From NCBI GenBank assembly GCA_039105265.1, contig JAPFFF010000002.1, forward strand, positions 9,114,001 to 9,178,000: a DNA stretch of 64,000 bases, given 5' to 3'. The notes beneath the pieces are model-generated. The model saw nothing but the letters and a program-made list of their open reading frames with translations. It was not told the DNA's origin and did not search any database. The position numbers and the translations under genes were made by a program. The stretch is from Tritrichomonas musculus (taxonomy: Eukaryota > Parabasalia > Tritrichomonadida > Tritrichomonadidae). Positions 53,349-63,200 of the stretch are shown piece after piece; position 1 is the stretch's first letter; the number at the start of each line of letters is the position of its first letter.

Positions 53349-53969
53349 TTAAATACAAATTTTGAGTGATATCGAGTGCCTTATGAGCTCGGTCCATACA
53401 TGGTTATATCCATATTTCAACTCATTGGATACCCCGTTTTTGGACACCAATATCTTATCGATTTTCATGTACTTCGAGTTTGAAACACAACCAGTACACC
53501 CACTGTCCTCATTGATGACCAGCTCAACCTTATCAGCCTTAGTGAGTATCTTAATGAGCTCCATCAGCGTATTGCTATGACACACTAGATAGTTGTTCAT
53601 CCTCAGTGGATTGGTCTCATAGATATTCAGCAATATCTCGAGGAATTTATTTTTGGTACCCAAGTCGTCAGTGTCGAGGTCTAATGAACGATCGGTCGGT
53701 GGACTGTTTATTGGAGCAACTGATGGATATGGACCAGTTGTCGAGGCTGTAGTAAAATTTGCATCCTGTGTGCCATTTTGCGTGTATACCCCTTCGGGGT
53801 TTAGACCTTTAGTATATCCCATTTGGGGTTGCATCAGTGGGACTTGAGGGTATGATACCGGTTGAACTGGTGGAGGTCTATTCGCGGCGATCTTAATATT
53901 CACATTCTGCTCTTGCTTAACACTCGCATCATTCTCACTTGATAGAATTCTAGCCTTATGGAGAGACAT
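53349..53969 (-). CDS. ARILSS-family protein (element 3)
   Basis: 206 residues from MSLHKARILSSEND. It has the proline-rich linker (P-P-P-V-Q-P-V-S-Y-P), then T-K-N-K-F-L-E-I-L-L-N-I-Y, A-D-K-V-E-L-V-I-N-E-D-S-G-C-T-G-C. I start at 53969 because it matches the other copies; the open frame continues upstream only with a TTG. Confidence 0.7.
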   Translation of the reverse strand: MSLHKARILSSENDASVKQEQNVNIKIAANRPPPVQPVSYPQVPLMQPQMGYTKGLNPEGVYTQNGTQDANFTTASTTGPYPSVAPINSPPTDRSLDLDTDDLGTKNKFLEILLNIYETNPLRMNNYLVCHSNTLMELIKILTKADKVELVINEDSGCTGCVSNSKYMKIDKILVSKNGVSNELKYGYNHVWTELIRHSISLKICI

Positions 53970-54011
53970 TTCCAAAGTGCAAAAATATTTTTACCACTAA
54001 TGCCATATTTC

Positions 54012-55970
54012 TTATGCCATTTCTGGATCAACTTGTGAGCCAGCTGGTGATTCATCATCGATATATTCAAGGCCATCGAGTGAGAGCTTGAAGTAGGTGT
54101 CTCTGCATAAACAGAGTTGTACAGGTGGTGGTCTAACAACAGCGCCACTTGGTTCGATAATCTTGTAATATGTATCATTATCACCAGTGAATATTGGTTG
54201 ACCATTGACTTGAATTTGGATATTGCCTTTGCCACCATCTAAGCCATCATAACAGTATCCAGCAGATGCACGTTCAGTTTGGACATTGAATACAAATGAT
54301 GTGGCATCACTCAATGTATTGCGATATCGGACACCATTTTCATCGTTCTTGGGCATGGTGAAGCTATCTTCAAATTCCTTTGAACATTGGAGTGTGATAC
54401 CATCGAGGTCTCCAGCAGTTAATTGGCTTTCGAAGAATCTGGCGCCAATGGTACTGACATTCTCATCTGGGAAGTTCTTACCACCGATATTCAAGAAGCA
54501 GTTTTGGTAAACCGGATTCTCAAATACAGTCAAATCATTGTGGTGCTTGGGGAACAACAATGACATGCTTGTGACATTGATTAATGGGATATTCAATGTA
54601 GACTTGATTCCGTTAGCGGCTGCTGCAATTGGGAATGCATGGTAATCGACCTTTTGAGATGGGATTACTAGGCCTTCACGTAATATGGATTCAATGCTTG
54701 CACGAGTGGCTTCACAAACACCATAGCCTTGCATGTTGGACTTACAGAGAGTGATAGTCATTCGGTTAACAGTGAGTGTTGCTGGTTGTGATGAGTAATG
54801 GGCACTCATCAATTTATTAGCTTCGGTTTTAGATACGAAATTGACGTAGACATTGCCAGCTGGATGCTTTGATGAAGGTATGCTACCATGTTCTTTAAGA
54901 TAATGCTTATTGCAAATTACCTTATTATCATCAGTCTTTTCAATTCCGAGCTCTGCAAACTCTTCATCAGTATAACTGAACATAAATGTGGATGTTTCAA
55001 GAACGTCAGTAACAGGAATATTTGTTGAAGCAGGTGTGTAGTGGTCTAACAATTCATACTTCAATTGATATTTAGTTGGTGTTGGTTTGGGAGATGGTGG
55101 GTTTGGATTATCACCAGGTCCTGGGATGATAGCCTCATTACCGATTTGAGTGAATTGGTGTTTGAGATGTCCATGTGCTTTGATTTGTTTGAGTTTGTCG
55201 AGTTCCTCTGGGGATATGGTATCATTGTCTTCCAAGAAGGCCTTAGCTTCAGCAACCGTGTATGGGTCAATGGCAGCCCAAACAAGACCAGCTGGACTGA
55301 CTTGGAATCTAATGGATAAATCACCAATGATTCCGTTAGGGAATAAGTCGAATGCCTGTAATGCAAGCAAGTCATCAAATGGTACATTCAAGTCGAATTC
55401 AGTTGTGGTCTTACCACCATCCTTGAAGCTATTGAGATTAACGTATGAACCAGCATGAGTTTGACTGTAATTGCTGATGTTCTCCCATAAGCTGTGAACG
55501 AATCTGCGACGCATCTTCTCAGTCTCTGGTTTCAAAACCGAGTATAGGAAGCCCTCGCGAATGCATTCATTTTGCTGATATCCGACATTGACATTGTTAT
55601 GGAGAATCTCGAGCCTGTCAAACAATTGGTTCGAGGACTTAAATCCGACAAACAGTTTATAGAAGTTATTTGGATCATTGATCTCTTGCAATTTGGCCAA
55701 ATCGGTGTTCAATTGCAAATCGAGTTTGATGTGGAATGTGAGGAAGCCTTTGTCGATATCGCTAATGAAGTGGTCGGGGTGAGTTAATGAAATCTGTGAG
55801 TACTGGCCTTGGTGAAATGGGGCTGGCTGGTCATGGCAATCGACAGTTCTAAATGAGAAGCTTCTGGTACCATCATTCACATTGATGATATTTCGCATCT
55901 TCTGGAATGTGTCATTGACATTCCCTACCTCGTATTTCAAATTGTGAGCTCTTTCGTTCCTGTATCTCAT
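54012..55970 (-). CDS. Major capsid protein, double jelly-roll (element 3)
   Basis: 652 residues from MRYRNERAHNL. Near-identical in domain plan to the element 2 capsid, with small differences in a loop at about residues 295-330 (the region facing Pro-rich loops). The C-terminal G-Q-P-I-F-T-G-D-N-D-T-Y-Y is shared. Start chosen to match M-L-Y-R-N-E-R of element 2. Codon use is GC-richer than in element 2 despite the high protein similarity. Confidence 0.87.
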   Translation of the reverse strand: MRYRNERAHNLKYEVGNVNDTFQKMRNIINVNDGTRSFSFRTVDCHDQPAPFHQGQYSQISLTHPDHFISDIDKGFLTFHIKLDLQLNTDLAKLQEINDPNNFYKLFVGFKSSNQLFDRLEILHNNVNVGYQQNECIREGFLYSVLKPETEKMRRRFVHSLWENISNYSQTHAGSYVNLNSFKDGGKTTTEFDLNVPFDDLLALQAFDLFPNGIIGDLSIRFQVSPAGLVWAAIDPYTVAEAKAFLEDNDTISPEELDKLKQIKAHGHLKHQFTQIGNEAIIPGPGDNPNPPSPKPTPTKYQLKYELLDHYTPASTNIPVTDVLETSTFMFSYTDEEFAELGIEKTDDNKVICNKHYLKEHGSIPSSKHPAGNVYVNFVSKTEANKLMSAHYSSQPATLTVNRMTITLCKSNMQGYGVCEATRASIESILREGLVIPSQKVDYHAFPIAAAANGIKSTLNIPLINVTSMSLLFPKHHNDLTVFENPVYQNCFLNIGGKNFPDENVSTIGARFFESQLTAGDLDGITLQCSKEFEDSFTMPKNDENGVRYRNTLSDATSFVFNVQTERASAGYCYDGLDGGKGNIQIQVNGQPIFTGDNDTYYKIIEPSGAVVRPPPVQLCLCRDTYFKLSLDGLEYIDDESPAGSQVDPEMA

Positions 55971-56017
55971 TTTGTATCTTGGAAAAAAGCTTGAAATCAC
56001 ATTTTTGTATATACCAA

Positions 56018-56269
56018 ATGGGTATTGGCATCTTCAAGAAGATTAAGAACGCTTTCAAGAACGTCGGCAGTAAGCTCAAGAATGCAGCTCAAACTGTCAT
56101 CCGCAACATCCCAAGGGCAGTTGATATTGGTAAGGGGATCATCAATAGGATCAAGCCAATCGCCGACTTCATACCAGGTGTTGGACCAGTTGTAGACACC
56201 ATCAGCACTGGACTCAATTACGTAAGCAAAGCTAATGATATAGGCAAATCCATACTGGACAAGGTTTGA
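56018..56269 (+). CDS. Small amphipathic membrane-active virion-like protein (element 3)
   Basis: 83 residues from MGIGIFKKIKNAFKNVGS. The amphipathic N-terminus, F-I-P-G-V-G-P-V-V-D-T-I and C-terminal helix match 51702-51956 well. It is divergent from the capsid gene, 47 bases between starts, with TTTTTG between them. Confidence 0.65.
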   Translation: MGIGIFKKIKNAFKNVGSKLKNAAQTVIRNIPRAVDIGKGIINRIKPIADFIPGVGPVVDTISTGLNYVSKANDIGKSILDKV

Positions 56270-56319
56270 TCATCATAGAATATCCACATACATATGAATA
56301 TATTTTTGTCCGTTTTGAA

Positions 56320-56754
56320 ATGAATACGGATATTAGGGTTATAAATGATAACAAGATGGAGCAACGCACATTCAACTCAGTAGAGGAGTTCGACCTGTTC
56401 TACCAGAAGTACAAGGACATGTTCAATGAGAAGACCACCAATTACCTCAATAAAACCTACAAAATAATCACACCCGAATGCGAGTACAGGATTACCAAAC
56501 GCACTGGCAAGGATGGCTCCAGTAATGTGTTTCTCAAGAAGATCACCAAGCCATCCGATAGTGACAACCTGGTGGAGATCCAATTGGCAAGCATTCGAGC
56601 TGACATCAATGCATTGCAGTCAACAGTTGATGAATACACCAAACGGATTACCACTCTGGAGAACACCATTAGCGTGATCACCACAAAAATAAATCAGCTC
56701 ACCAGTACTGTGAATGAGTGTACCGATGCAGTGAACAGTCTCCTGAGGCATTAG
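56320..56754 (+). CDS. TNYLNK-family coiled-coil protein (element 3)
   Basis: 144 residues from MNTDIRVIND. It has F-N-S-V-E-E-F-D-L-F-Y-Q-K-Y, T-T-N-Y-L-N-K-T-Y-K-I, Y-R-I-T-K-R-T-G-K-D-G, then a long C-terminal coiled coil. It is preceded by TATTTTTGTCC. It overlaps the next minus-strand gene by 4 bases. Confidence 0.7.
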   Translation: MNTDIRVINDNKMEQRTFNSVEEFDLFYQKYKDMFNEKTTNYLNKTYKIITPECEYRITKRTGKDGSSNVFLKKITKPSDSDNLVEIQLASIRADINALQSTVDEYTKRITTLENTISVITTKINQLTSTVNECTDAVNSLLRH

Positions 56755-56978
56755 ATCTTGGAATTATTTGGGATTACCTGGTGATTGAGTGAGTGGTGTA
56801 GAGTTGATGATGTTGACTTAATGATTGGGTCATGCACAACACTCCCCTTATCCTCATATTTTGGGACTGTGGGTTTGGTACAACTCATAGTTCGCCTATT
56901 TCGCATGTGACGTTCCAGGTGATTGAAATACGTGAGTCCATTTGAATCTCTTAATACACGGCGTTCCTCATATGACAT
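56751..56978 (-). CDS. Small His/Asn-rich protein (element 3)
   Basis: 75 residues, matching the element 2 gene at 52428-52661 (P-T-V-P-K-Y-E-D-K-G-S-V-V-H-D-P and L-H-H-S-L-N-H). It has the same convergent arrangement with the TNYLNK gene. Confidence 0.55.
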   Translation of the reverse strand: MSYEERRVLRDSNGLTYFNHLERHMRNRRTMSCTKPTVPKYEDKGSVVHDPIIKSTSSTLHHSLNHQVIPNNSKI

Positions 56979-57012
56979 TTAATCTTGAAAAAACACTTTT
57001 TTTCATATCTAA

Positions 57013-57246
57013 ATGACTGAATTGGGAGAATACAAGAAGGAGATTCCAGAGCTTAAGCGCATCAAACACGATCTCAAGGAGAAGTGCTATATGTATAAGG
57101 GCCACCTCAATAACATCAAAGGGGGTATGCTGGGTAGCAATGGACTAGCCGTTCGTGAATCACTGATTGAGGATATCAATAGTCTGAAGGAGAAGGTCGC
57201 CAAACTCGAGAATGAGCTCGCTGAATTATCAAGCGATAACCACTAA
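57013..57246 (+). CDS. Short coiled-coil protein (element 3)
   Basis: 77 residues. Homologous to the last gene of element 2 (E-Y-K-K-E-I-P-E-L-K-R-I-K, G-L-A-V-R-E-S-L-I-E-D-I-N-S-L-K). Here it is internal and followed by the integrase, showing that its TIR-adjacent place in element 2 is not a fixed feature. Confidence 0.65.
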   Translation: MTELGEYKKEIPELKRIKHDLKEKCYMYKGHLNNIKGGMLGSNGLAVRESLIEDINSLKEKVAKLENELAELSSDNH

Positions 57247-57359
57247 ATATCGGGTCGACGGGAAATCACGCAGACCCAGATTTCATGGAGATAACCACTA
57301 AATATGGGGTGTGGTAGAATTCTACCAGACCGATTGAGACCACTATTTTTGCACATTAA

Positions 57360-58586
57360 ATGACCGACAACAGGAAATCGTTCAAGATATTCGACAATGA
57401 GTACAATTCGCTGCTCAAGTACCCATTCAAATCCAAGATATCGAAATTGGACCCATCACAGTTCATCATCAACCCAGAAACTCATCATGAGCCATTCGTG
57501 AAGGACTTCAAATTGAAATCATGCAGTCCCTATTCAAAACCGGATTTCTCATTGGAACCCGGATGCTGGGAAGTCGATTTGATGTTTGCGAATTACACCA
57601 CAAGGGCTGATGGAACCGAGTCCGTGGTAGTCCATGAAACCATTTACCTCATCATGGTGAATGTCAACACACGGTATCTAATTGTGGAACCACTTAAGAA
57701 CAGACTAGCTGATACCATCAAGACTGCATACACCAAAATCATTCTTGAGAAATATGATGACTTCAAATTCAATACCATCAAATGCGATGGTGAGAATAAC
57801 CTACTCAAAGTGCTTGATATACTTGGCCGCTACAATCCATCCAGAAATAAATATAGAGGTACCAAAAATGTGTTGATTGACCGCAATGCAGTGATTGTCG
57901 ATAAATCCAAACACAACAACGCTCACAAAATCGTTGATGCAACCATCAGGACACTCCGTAATGCATTCGGTTTAGATAATCGTCGGATTGGAGACCCATA
58001 CCTGATGCAACAGATGGTACACTTCTATAACAACACACCACATCGGTCTCTACGAATGCCCAATCCCAATTATCCAGGTGATGGAACCCAATATGACCCG
58101 TATCTAGCAAGGGTACCAAAGTGGATATACTACACACCCAATCAAATGCAGCACAACCCAGATTTGGAATGGAGATACATCAGGGATTGCCAAAGGCGGC
58201 TACGTCGAGTCAAAAATAATATGCAAATGGGTGGACTACTGAGCTATCGCAAGGGCAATATCATATTGGTCCATTACGATACATCCAAAACTGAGAAGAA
58301 GCATGAGAAGCATAGGCGCATATTCAATGAGATTGCCGAATTCATTAGATACCATAATGGGAACGTCGAATGCAAATTGCTGAAGCCATATCGTAGATTC
58401 CAGTTGAATGATGATAATCAAGCAGGAACTGCGTTCTATGTACCGTATACCAAAACCAAAACTGGTCGAACGCCTAAGACTGATGATGAGCGAGCTACCG
58501 TAACTGTCCCCATTATGTATACCCGATTCGTGGCACCCAATTATGCATCACTAGGTGAAGACTATAAGCAGTACTTTGCTATCTAA
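57360..58586 (+). CDS. Maverick integrase (element 3)
   Basis: 408 residues. Core: W-E-V-D-L-M-F (about residue 70), K-C-D-G-E-N-N (about 142), I-V-D-A-T-I-R-T-L-R-N-A-F-G (about 192), Y-N-N-T-P-H. It is closer to the element 2 integrase than to element 1's, with a few small extra segments. An upstream repeat (GATAACCACTAAATAT.GGG, twice, 57234-57310) and ACTATTTTTGCAC lie in front of the start. Confidence 0.88.
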   Translation: MTDNRKSFKIFDNEYNSLLKYPFKSKISKLDPSQFIINPETHHEPFVKDFKLKSCSPYSKPDFSLEPGCWEVDLMFANYTTRADGTESVVVHETIYLIMVNVNTRYLIVEPLKNRLADTIKTAYTKIILEKYDDFKFNTIKCDGENNLLKVLDILGRYNPSRNKYRGTKNVLIDRNAVIVDKSKHNNAHKIVDATIRTLRNAFGLDNRRIGDPYLMQQMVHFYNNTPHRSLRMPNPNYPGDGTQYDPYLARVPKWIYYTPNQMQHNPDLEWRYIRDCQRRLRRVKNNMQMGGLLSYRKGNIILVHYDTSKTEKKHEKHRRIFNEIAEFIRYHNGNVECKLLKPYRRFQLNDDNQAGTAFYVPYTKTKTGRTPKTDDERATVTVPIMYTRFVAPNYASLGEDYKQYFAI

Positions 58587-58589
58587 TAA

Positions 58590-58922
58590 ATGCCAAAGCG
58601 CTATTTCCATACACAGACCACCGAGTTTAAGCTACCTGAGGACTTCATATATAGTCGCAATAAGAAGTACATCGTAGTGCAGTATGTGGGAGCTATCCTG
58701 AATAAGACCATCATCAGTGATTTGATGGTACACTCGGATATTGTTGAATTCGACCCATACTGTGACCACTTCATAATGCTAGCCAACAGACGGCAAACCA
58801 AGTATCGCAAATATGAGATGCTCAATAGGACCAAGCGAGATTTCAAAATATGGTTCACAGACCTGTATGGTAATGAGATAAAACCCGATGCATTCGTGCT
58901 ATCCTGCTTGCTAATCTATTGA
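58590..58922 (+). CDS. WFTD-family protein (element 3)
   Basis: 110 residues, starting 4 bases after the integrase stop, so the two are tightly coupled. It shares P-K-R-Y-F-H-T-Q, Y-S-R-N-K-K-Y-I-V-V-Q-Y, W-F-T-D-L-Y-G-N-E-I-K-P-D with its homologues. Confidence 0.7.
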   Translation: MPKRYFHTQTTEFKLPEDFIYSRNKKYIVVQYVGAILNKTIISDLMVHSDIVEFDPYCDHFIMLANRRQTKYRKYEMLNRTKRDFKIWFTDLYGNEIKPDAFVLSCLLIY

Positions 58923-58960
58923 CCACAGTATGGCCCATATAGGAGTTTATTTTTGGGTAA

Positions 58961-60280
58961 ATGAGTAGACATTATGATCATGCGACTAATACTCTCACGA
59001 TAGAACCCGGACAATATGATAATTTACATAAAAACAATGCTATAGATCAAATAACTATTAGTCCAAATGGTCACACCATTTATATAATACCTCACGTGAT
59101 AATACCACCACCATTTGTACGTAACTTCTTTGCTCGAAAAGAGCCTGATGAGGATGGCATTGGAATTAAGTCTATAAAATATTACTTCTGTTTGTCAAAT
59201 TCGTATGATGCGGATTATATCTGGACTTGGGAAAACTCATTCGATAAAGATGTTGTTTATCTAGAGAAGTTCCCAGGGGAACGTCCAAAACGACTAACTG
59301 ATAATATGAATATATGTTTGCCAGTTAAATTCTTCGAGGTAAACATTGTTAATAAAGTTCAGCTAACAGTTGGGCGGAGATGCGAAGAAGGATTTTATAT
59401 CCCATTATTGGCTGAAGAGAGTGACCAAATACCCACTGTGAATATTGTTCAAAACACTCGTGTATATCACAGCCCTAATAAGTCCAGACAAAGTGAGAAG
59501 AATATTGAGTTTGCATTTGCCAAAAAACCCACAAATGCACCTCGTCCAAAACCCCTTCCACCACCACCAGGTGTAACGCCAATTACAACTGAACAACGTA
59601 TTAATGATATACGCAAACAGCCCAAGGTTGATGGCAATGGTGTATATCGTTCGACGGATATTCGGCCTGCAACCGCACCAATTACTCTAGCTAAGAAAAA
59701 TGGTGATAAGCAGGAATATCGCGTAAAATATGAAACACAGTATGACCTGGTTAGAAATATTCGAAATAGATTACAGCAAAGCAAGCTCGATTTCGAGGCC
59801 ATAAGTAATCCAAGCATACAATCATCAGCTAGGGTTCTAACACCAAACAAGAGTCAAAACCGAATTGCTAGCAAACCGCGTGATAGAATACGTGATACTC
59901 CAACACCATCCAAATCCAATTCGGTATCATTTGGACCATCATTCAAAAACATCGGATTCCAGCCCAAGCGGGAACTGCGTTCTAACTCCCAAAGTCTGCA
60001 TATTGAGGACCTTGATAATAGTGAATCAACTGAAATATATCAGTTCATGGCACCTGAATCACCAATACAACCTATCCAACCACCTCCACATATATCATCT
60101 ACTAGTAGTTTGTCATCAGCTAAGTCCAAAAATAGTAGTTCTAAAACCAGGTCTACGGCAAAGCCATCTACGGCAAAGCCATCTACGGCAAAGCCATCCG
60201 CACAACCGGTAATTAAATTCAAAGGGTTTGGGTTCCAAGGTTTTAACAAAGATAATGATATGGGTGATATTCCCGATTAA
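58961..60280 (+). CDS. Capsid-like protein with disordered tail, possible minor capsid (element 3)
   Basis: 439 residues. The first ~170 are beta-rich (I-Y-I-I-P-H-V-I-I-P-P-P-F-V-R aligns with element 2). The remainder is Pro/Lys/Ser-rich, with three T-A-K-P-S repeats near the end, and looks disordered. Base composition in this gene is AT-richer than in the integrase just before it. It is 38 bases after the WFTD gene. As in element 2, a minor capsid role is inference. Confidence 0.5.
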   Translation: MSRHYDHATNTLTIEPGQYDNLHKNNAIDQITISPNGHTIYIIPHVIIPPPFVRNFFARKEPDEDGIGIKSIKYYFCLSNSYDADYIWTWENSFDKDVVYLEKFPGERPKRLTDNMNICLPVKFFEVNIVNKVQLTVGRRCEEGFYIPLLAEESDQIPTVNIVQNTRVYHSPNKSRQSEKNIEFAFAKKPTNAPRPKPLPPPPGVTPITTEQRINDIRKQPKVDGNGVYRSTDIRPATAPITLAKKNGDKQEYRVKYETQYDLVRNIRNRLQQSKLDFEAISNPSIQSSARVLTPNKSQNRIASKPRDRIRDTPTPSKSNSVSFGPSFKNIGFQPKRELRSNSQSLHIEDLDNSESTEIYQFMAPESPIQPIQPPPHISSTSSLSSAKSKNSSSKTRSTAKPSTAKPSTAKPSAQPVIKFKGFGFQGFNKDNDMGDIPD

Positions 60281-60282
60281 AT

Positions 60283-63200
60283 TTATTCTTCTGCTTCTTC
60301 TAATTGCTCAAAGTCATCTATGAAGTATTGTTTTACAGCATTTTTACGAGCCACTTCAGTTGATTGAGCTTTAGACTCCTTGTAATCAGCATATCCCCTA
60401 TTCTTATAAAGATCAGTATCCAGGAATTGGATGAGATTATTTTTGTACTGATCTCGATTATGCTTCAAACGCTTCTTGTCTCCATAAACAGCAGTATTAT
60501 ATAACTTTTGCAACAACCCTTGATTTGACGCTTTAGAAGGGTCTACCTTCATACCATTTATGAATACAACATAAACGAGTCTGTTCATGATGTATTTGAA
60601 ACATTCACTCCATCTTTCCTCTGGAATCGCTGCTTCATTAGTAGTGAAATTAATATGCTTACGAATGGCTTCCTGAGTATCTTCTTGAAGTTTTCCACCA
60701 ACAGATATATTATATTCCTTGGAATTGACCTTCTTATAAAGGAGCCAATCTGAATAAGCTATCTTCCGACCCCTACTAGCTTCAATGGAACGTAGAGCTG
60801 GTTGATCATATAGTACAGCAAACATTGCATTAGTACTAGTGAGATAATCTGTTAATTTCCTGAGTGGACCAACAGGCTTATAGTACTGATTCCAAAAGAA
60901 ATGCCATAAATGGGAGAACACAGATGCCCAATATGAATTTGGTGTTAATCGTTTACTTATTCTGGGTTTAGGTAATCCAAGCTTTGAATAAGTATCAATC
61001 ATATTACTCATACTCTCATTCGCCTCCAGATTATACTCACCAGTTTCCCAATTAACTTTATCAAGTGATTTCTGGAACATATCAGCCAACCACGCATTAA
61101 ATGGGTTCTGTTTACGAGCTTGCTTTGTCGAGTATGTTGCAGCCCAAGCCTTCTTATATGGTGATGCTTGAACGAGTTGATATCCATTTATAATGACTGG
61201 ACTACCACGTTTATCAACAAGGACAATATCATCAACCTGGTCTCCATTAAGATCAGTAATGGAATTGCCTAATGGGTCTTGGGAATTGGTTGGTAATAAT
61301 CTATATAAAGGTATTCCATCAGCATCGAGATGATTCTTGCAGTATTCATGTGCAGTATCTCTTTGAGCTGCATCTGGAATATATTTAATTCGATAGTTCC
61401 CATTAATGATTAAGTCGAGGAAGTCGCGTTTGTATTTAGATGTGTCATGAACCTTTGATAAATTGTGTATTTTAAACTTACCCATCGCATCAGATACTTG
61501 TTCATAACCTTTACCTTTTCGGATTCCCGTGGTTCCACGTCTTTTGGCTTGGTATTCGGATAATAATTGTGTATTGTCAAATGGGGTTTCTTGAGTTAGA
61601 TCTTCTATGAATGATGCTGTATTCTCATCATGTCCCCAATTACCAATATCATCATCTTCTGGTGGCGCGATTTCCCTAAAATTGTTAAGTGTATCAGATC
61701 CTATAAAGGATGGTTCTTCTGCCATAGTTTCTTTAGGTGAAGAAAAAATGTTATTATTTGTATACTCGATTTCAGGGGATATATTTGTCATCGATAGGGA
61801 CTTCGCTAGGGACTTCGCTTGAGATATCAATTGGGATGTCGCTTTGAATTCCGCTTCCTCCTCTTCCTCCTCGATATGTGGTTCCTCGATAGGGACTTCG
61901 CTAGGGACTTCGCTAGGGACTTCGCTTGGATCTCCAGGAGCTACTACCTTGGGTACCGATCCAGGGATATCCGCTAATGGAATCTCCGAGGGTTCCTCAG
62001 GGGGTACTACGATAGGGACTTCGCTAGGGACTTCGCTTGGATCTCCTTTAGGCTTCGCTTGGGGTATCGCTTGGAGTTTCAAATATTGGTTCGGATATTG
62101 GAAGTAATTCTTGGCATACATCGTAAGCCTTTTCTTCAACTCGTCAACCTGATCGTTACTACGAAAGTCTGTTTTAACCCAATTTTGCCTCATCTCATCG
62201 ATCGCTTTTACTATCTCTTCGTCGTACAAGTCTGAATTATTGATGACTTGTATAATATTATTGATGAACGATTTTGATATATCGCATACAACCGATAAAA
62301 ACTTAAGGAGCTTACGGTATCTGGGGTACTTGACTTCGCTATAATCATCATCATCATCATCATCACTTGAGTCTTCGCTTGGATCTCCTGAGGGTTCCGA
62401 TCCTGGAATATCCCCTAATGGCTTCTTTGGGGATTTCAGTAGGGATTTCCGTAGGGACTTCGCTTGGGGTTTCGGTTTGGGTTTCACGCTAGGGACTTCG
62501 CTTGGATCTCCTTGGGGTTCCTGGATTGGATCTCCTGGGGGATTCAAATATAGATCTAGTTCTTTGAGGAAAGTAGTGACATCAGTCATAATATGTTGCT
62601 TCCAATATTGGTCCCGACCAGGGTTAATATCATGACCTTTACTGGTGATAATCTCCCATTTGTGTTTCAGCCCCTTGATCACATTTAGTATCTTATCATT
62701 GTACGAATTTGGATTATTGATGACATGTATTAATTTATTGATGACTTCATCTGACACTCCGCATTCACTAGATAAATACTCAAGAAGCTTACGGTGTTGG
62801 ACGTCAATACTATCCCCCACTTCGATGGGTTCCGCTTTGGACTTCGGTTGGGGTTTCGGTTGGGGTACCGATCCTGGGATATCCCCTAATGGCTTCGCGA
62901 TTGGATCTCCTTGGGGTTCCTGTTTGGATGGTGCTTTGGGTTCCGCTTTGGACTTCGGTTTGGGCTTCGATTGAGGCTTCGCTTGAGGTGGTACTTCGGG
63001 TTTCGGTTGGGGTTTCAAATATTTATTCGGATTTCTGAAATACATTGAAGCGGTCTGCTTAATGAGGTTCTTCAAACTTGCAACAGACCTAGTATCAGTT
63101 AAGTGGGTTCGTGCATAAGCTTTCCTCATATTATCGATTGCATTTACTATCGCATCGACGTACAATTCTGGATTATTGATGACATGCGTCATATTAGTGA

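Noticed and set aside
53157-53369. Plus-strand 70-residue Ser-rich protein
   Set aside because: It lies opposite a minus-strand tiny membrane gene that has a homologue at 34797-34928 in the same slot.
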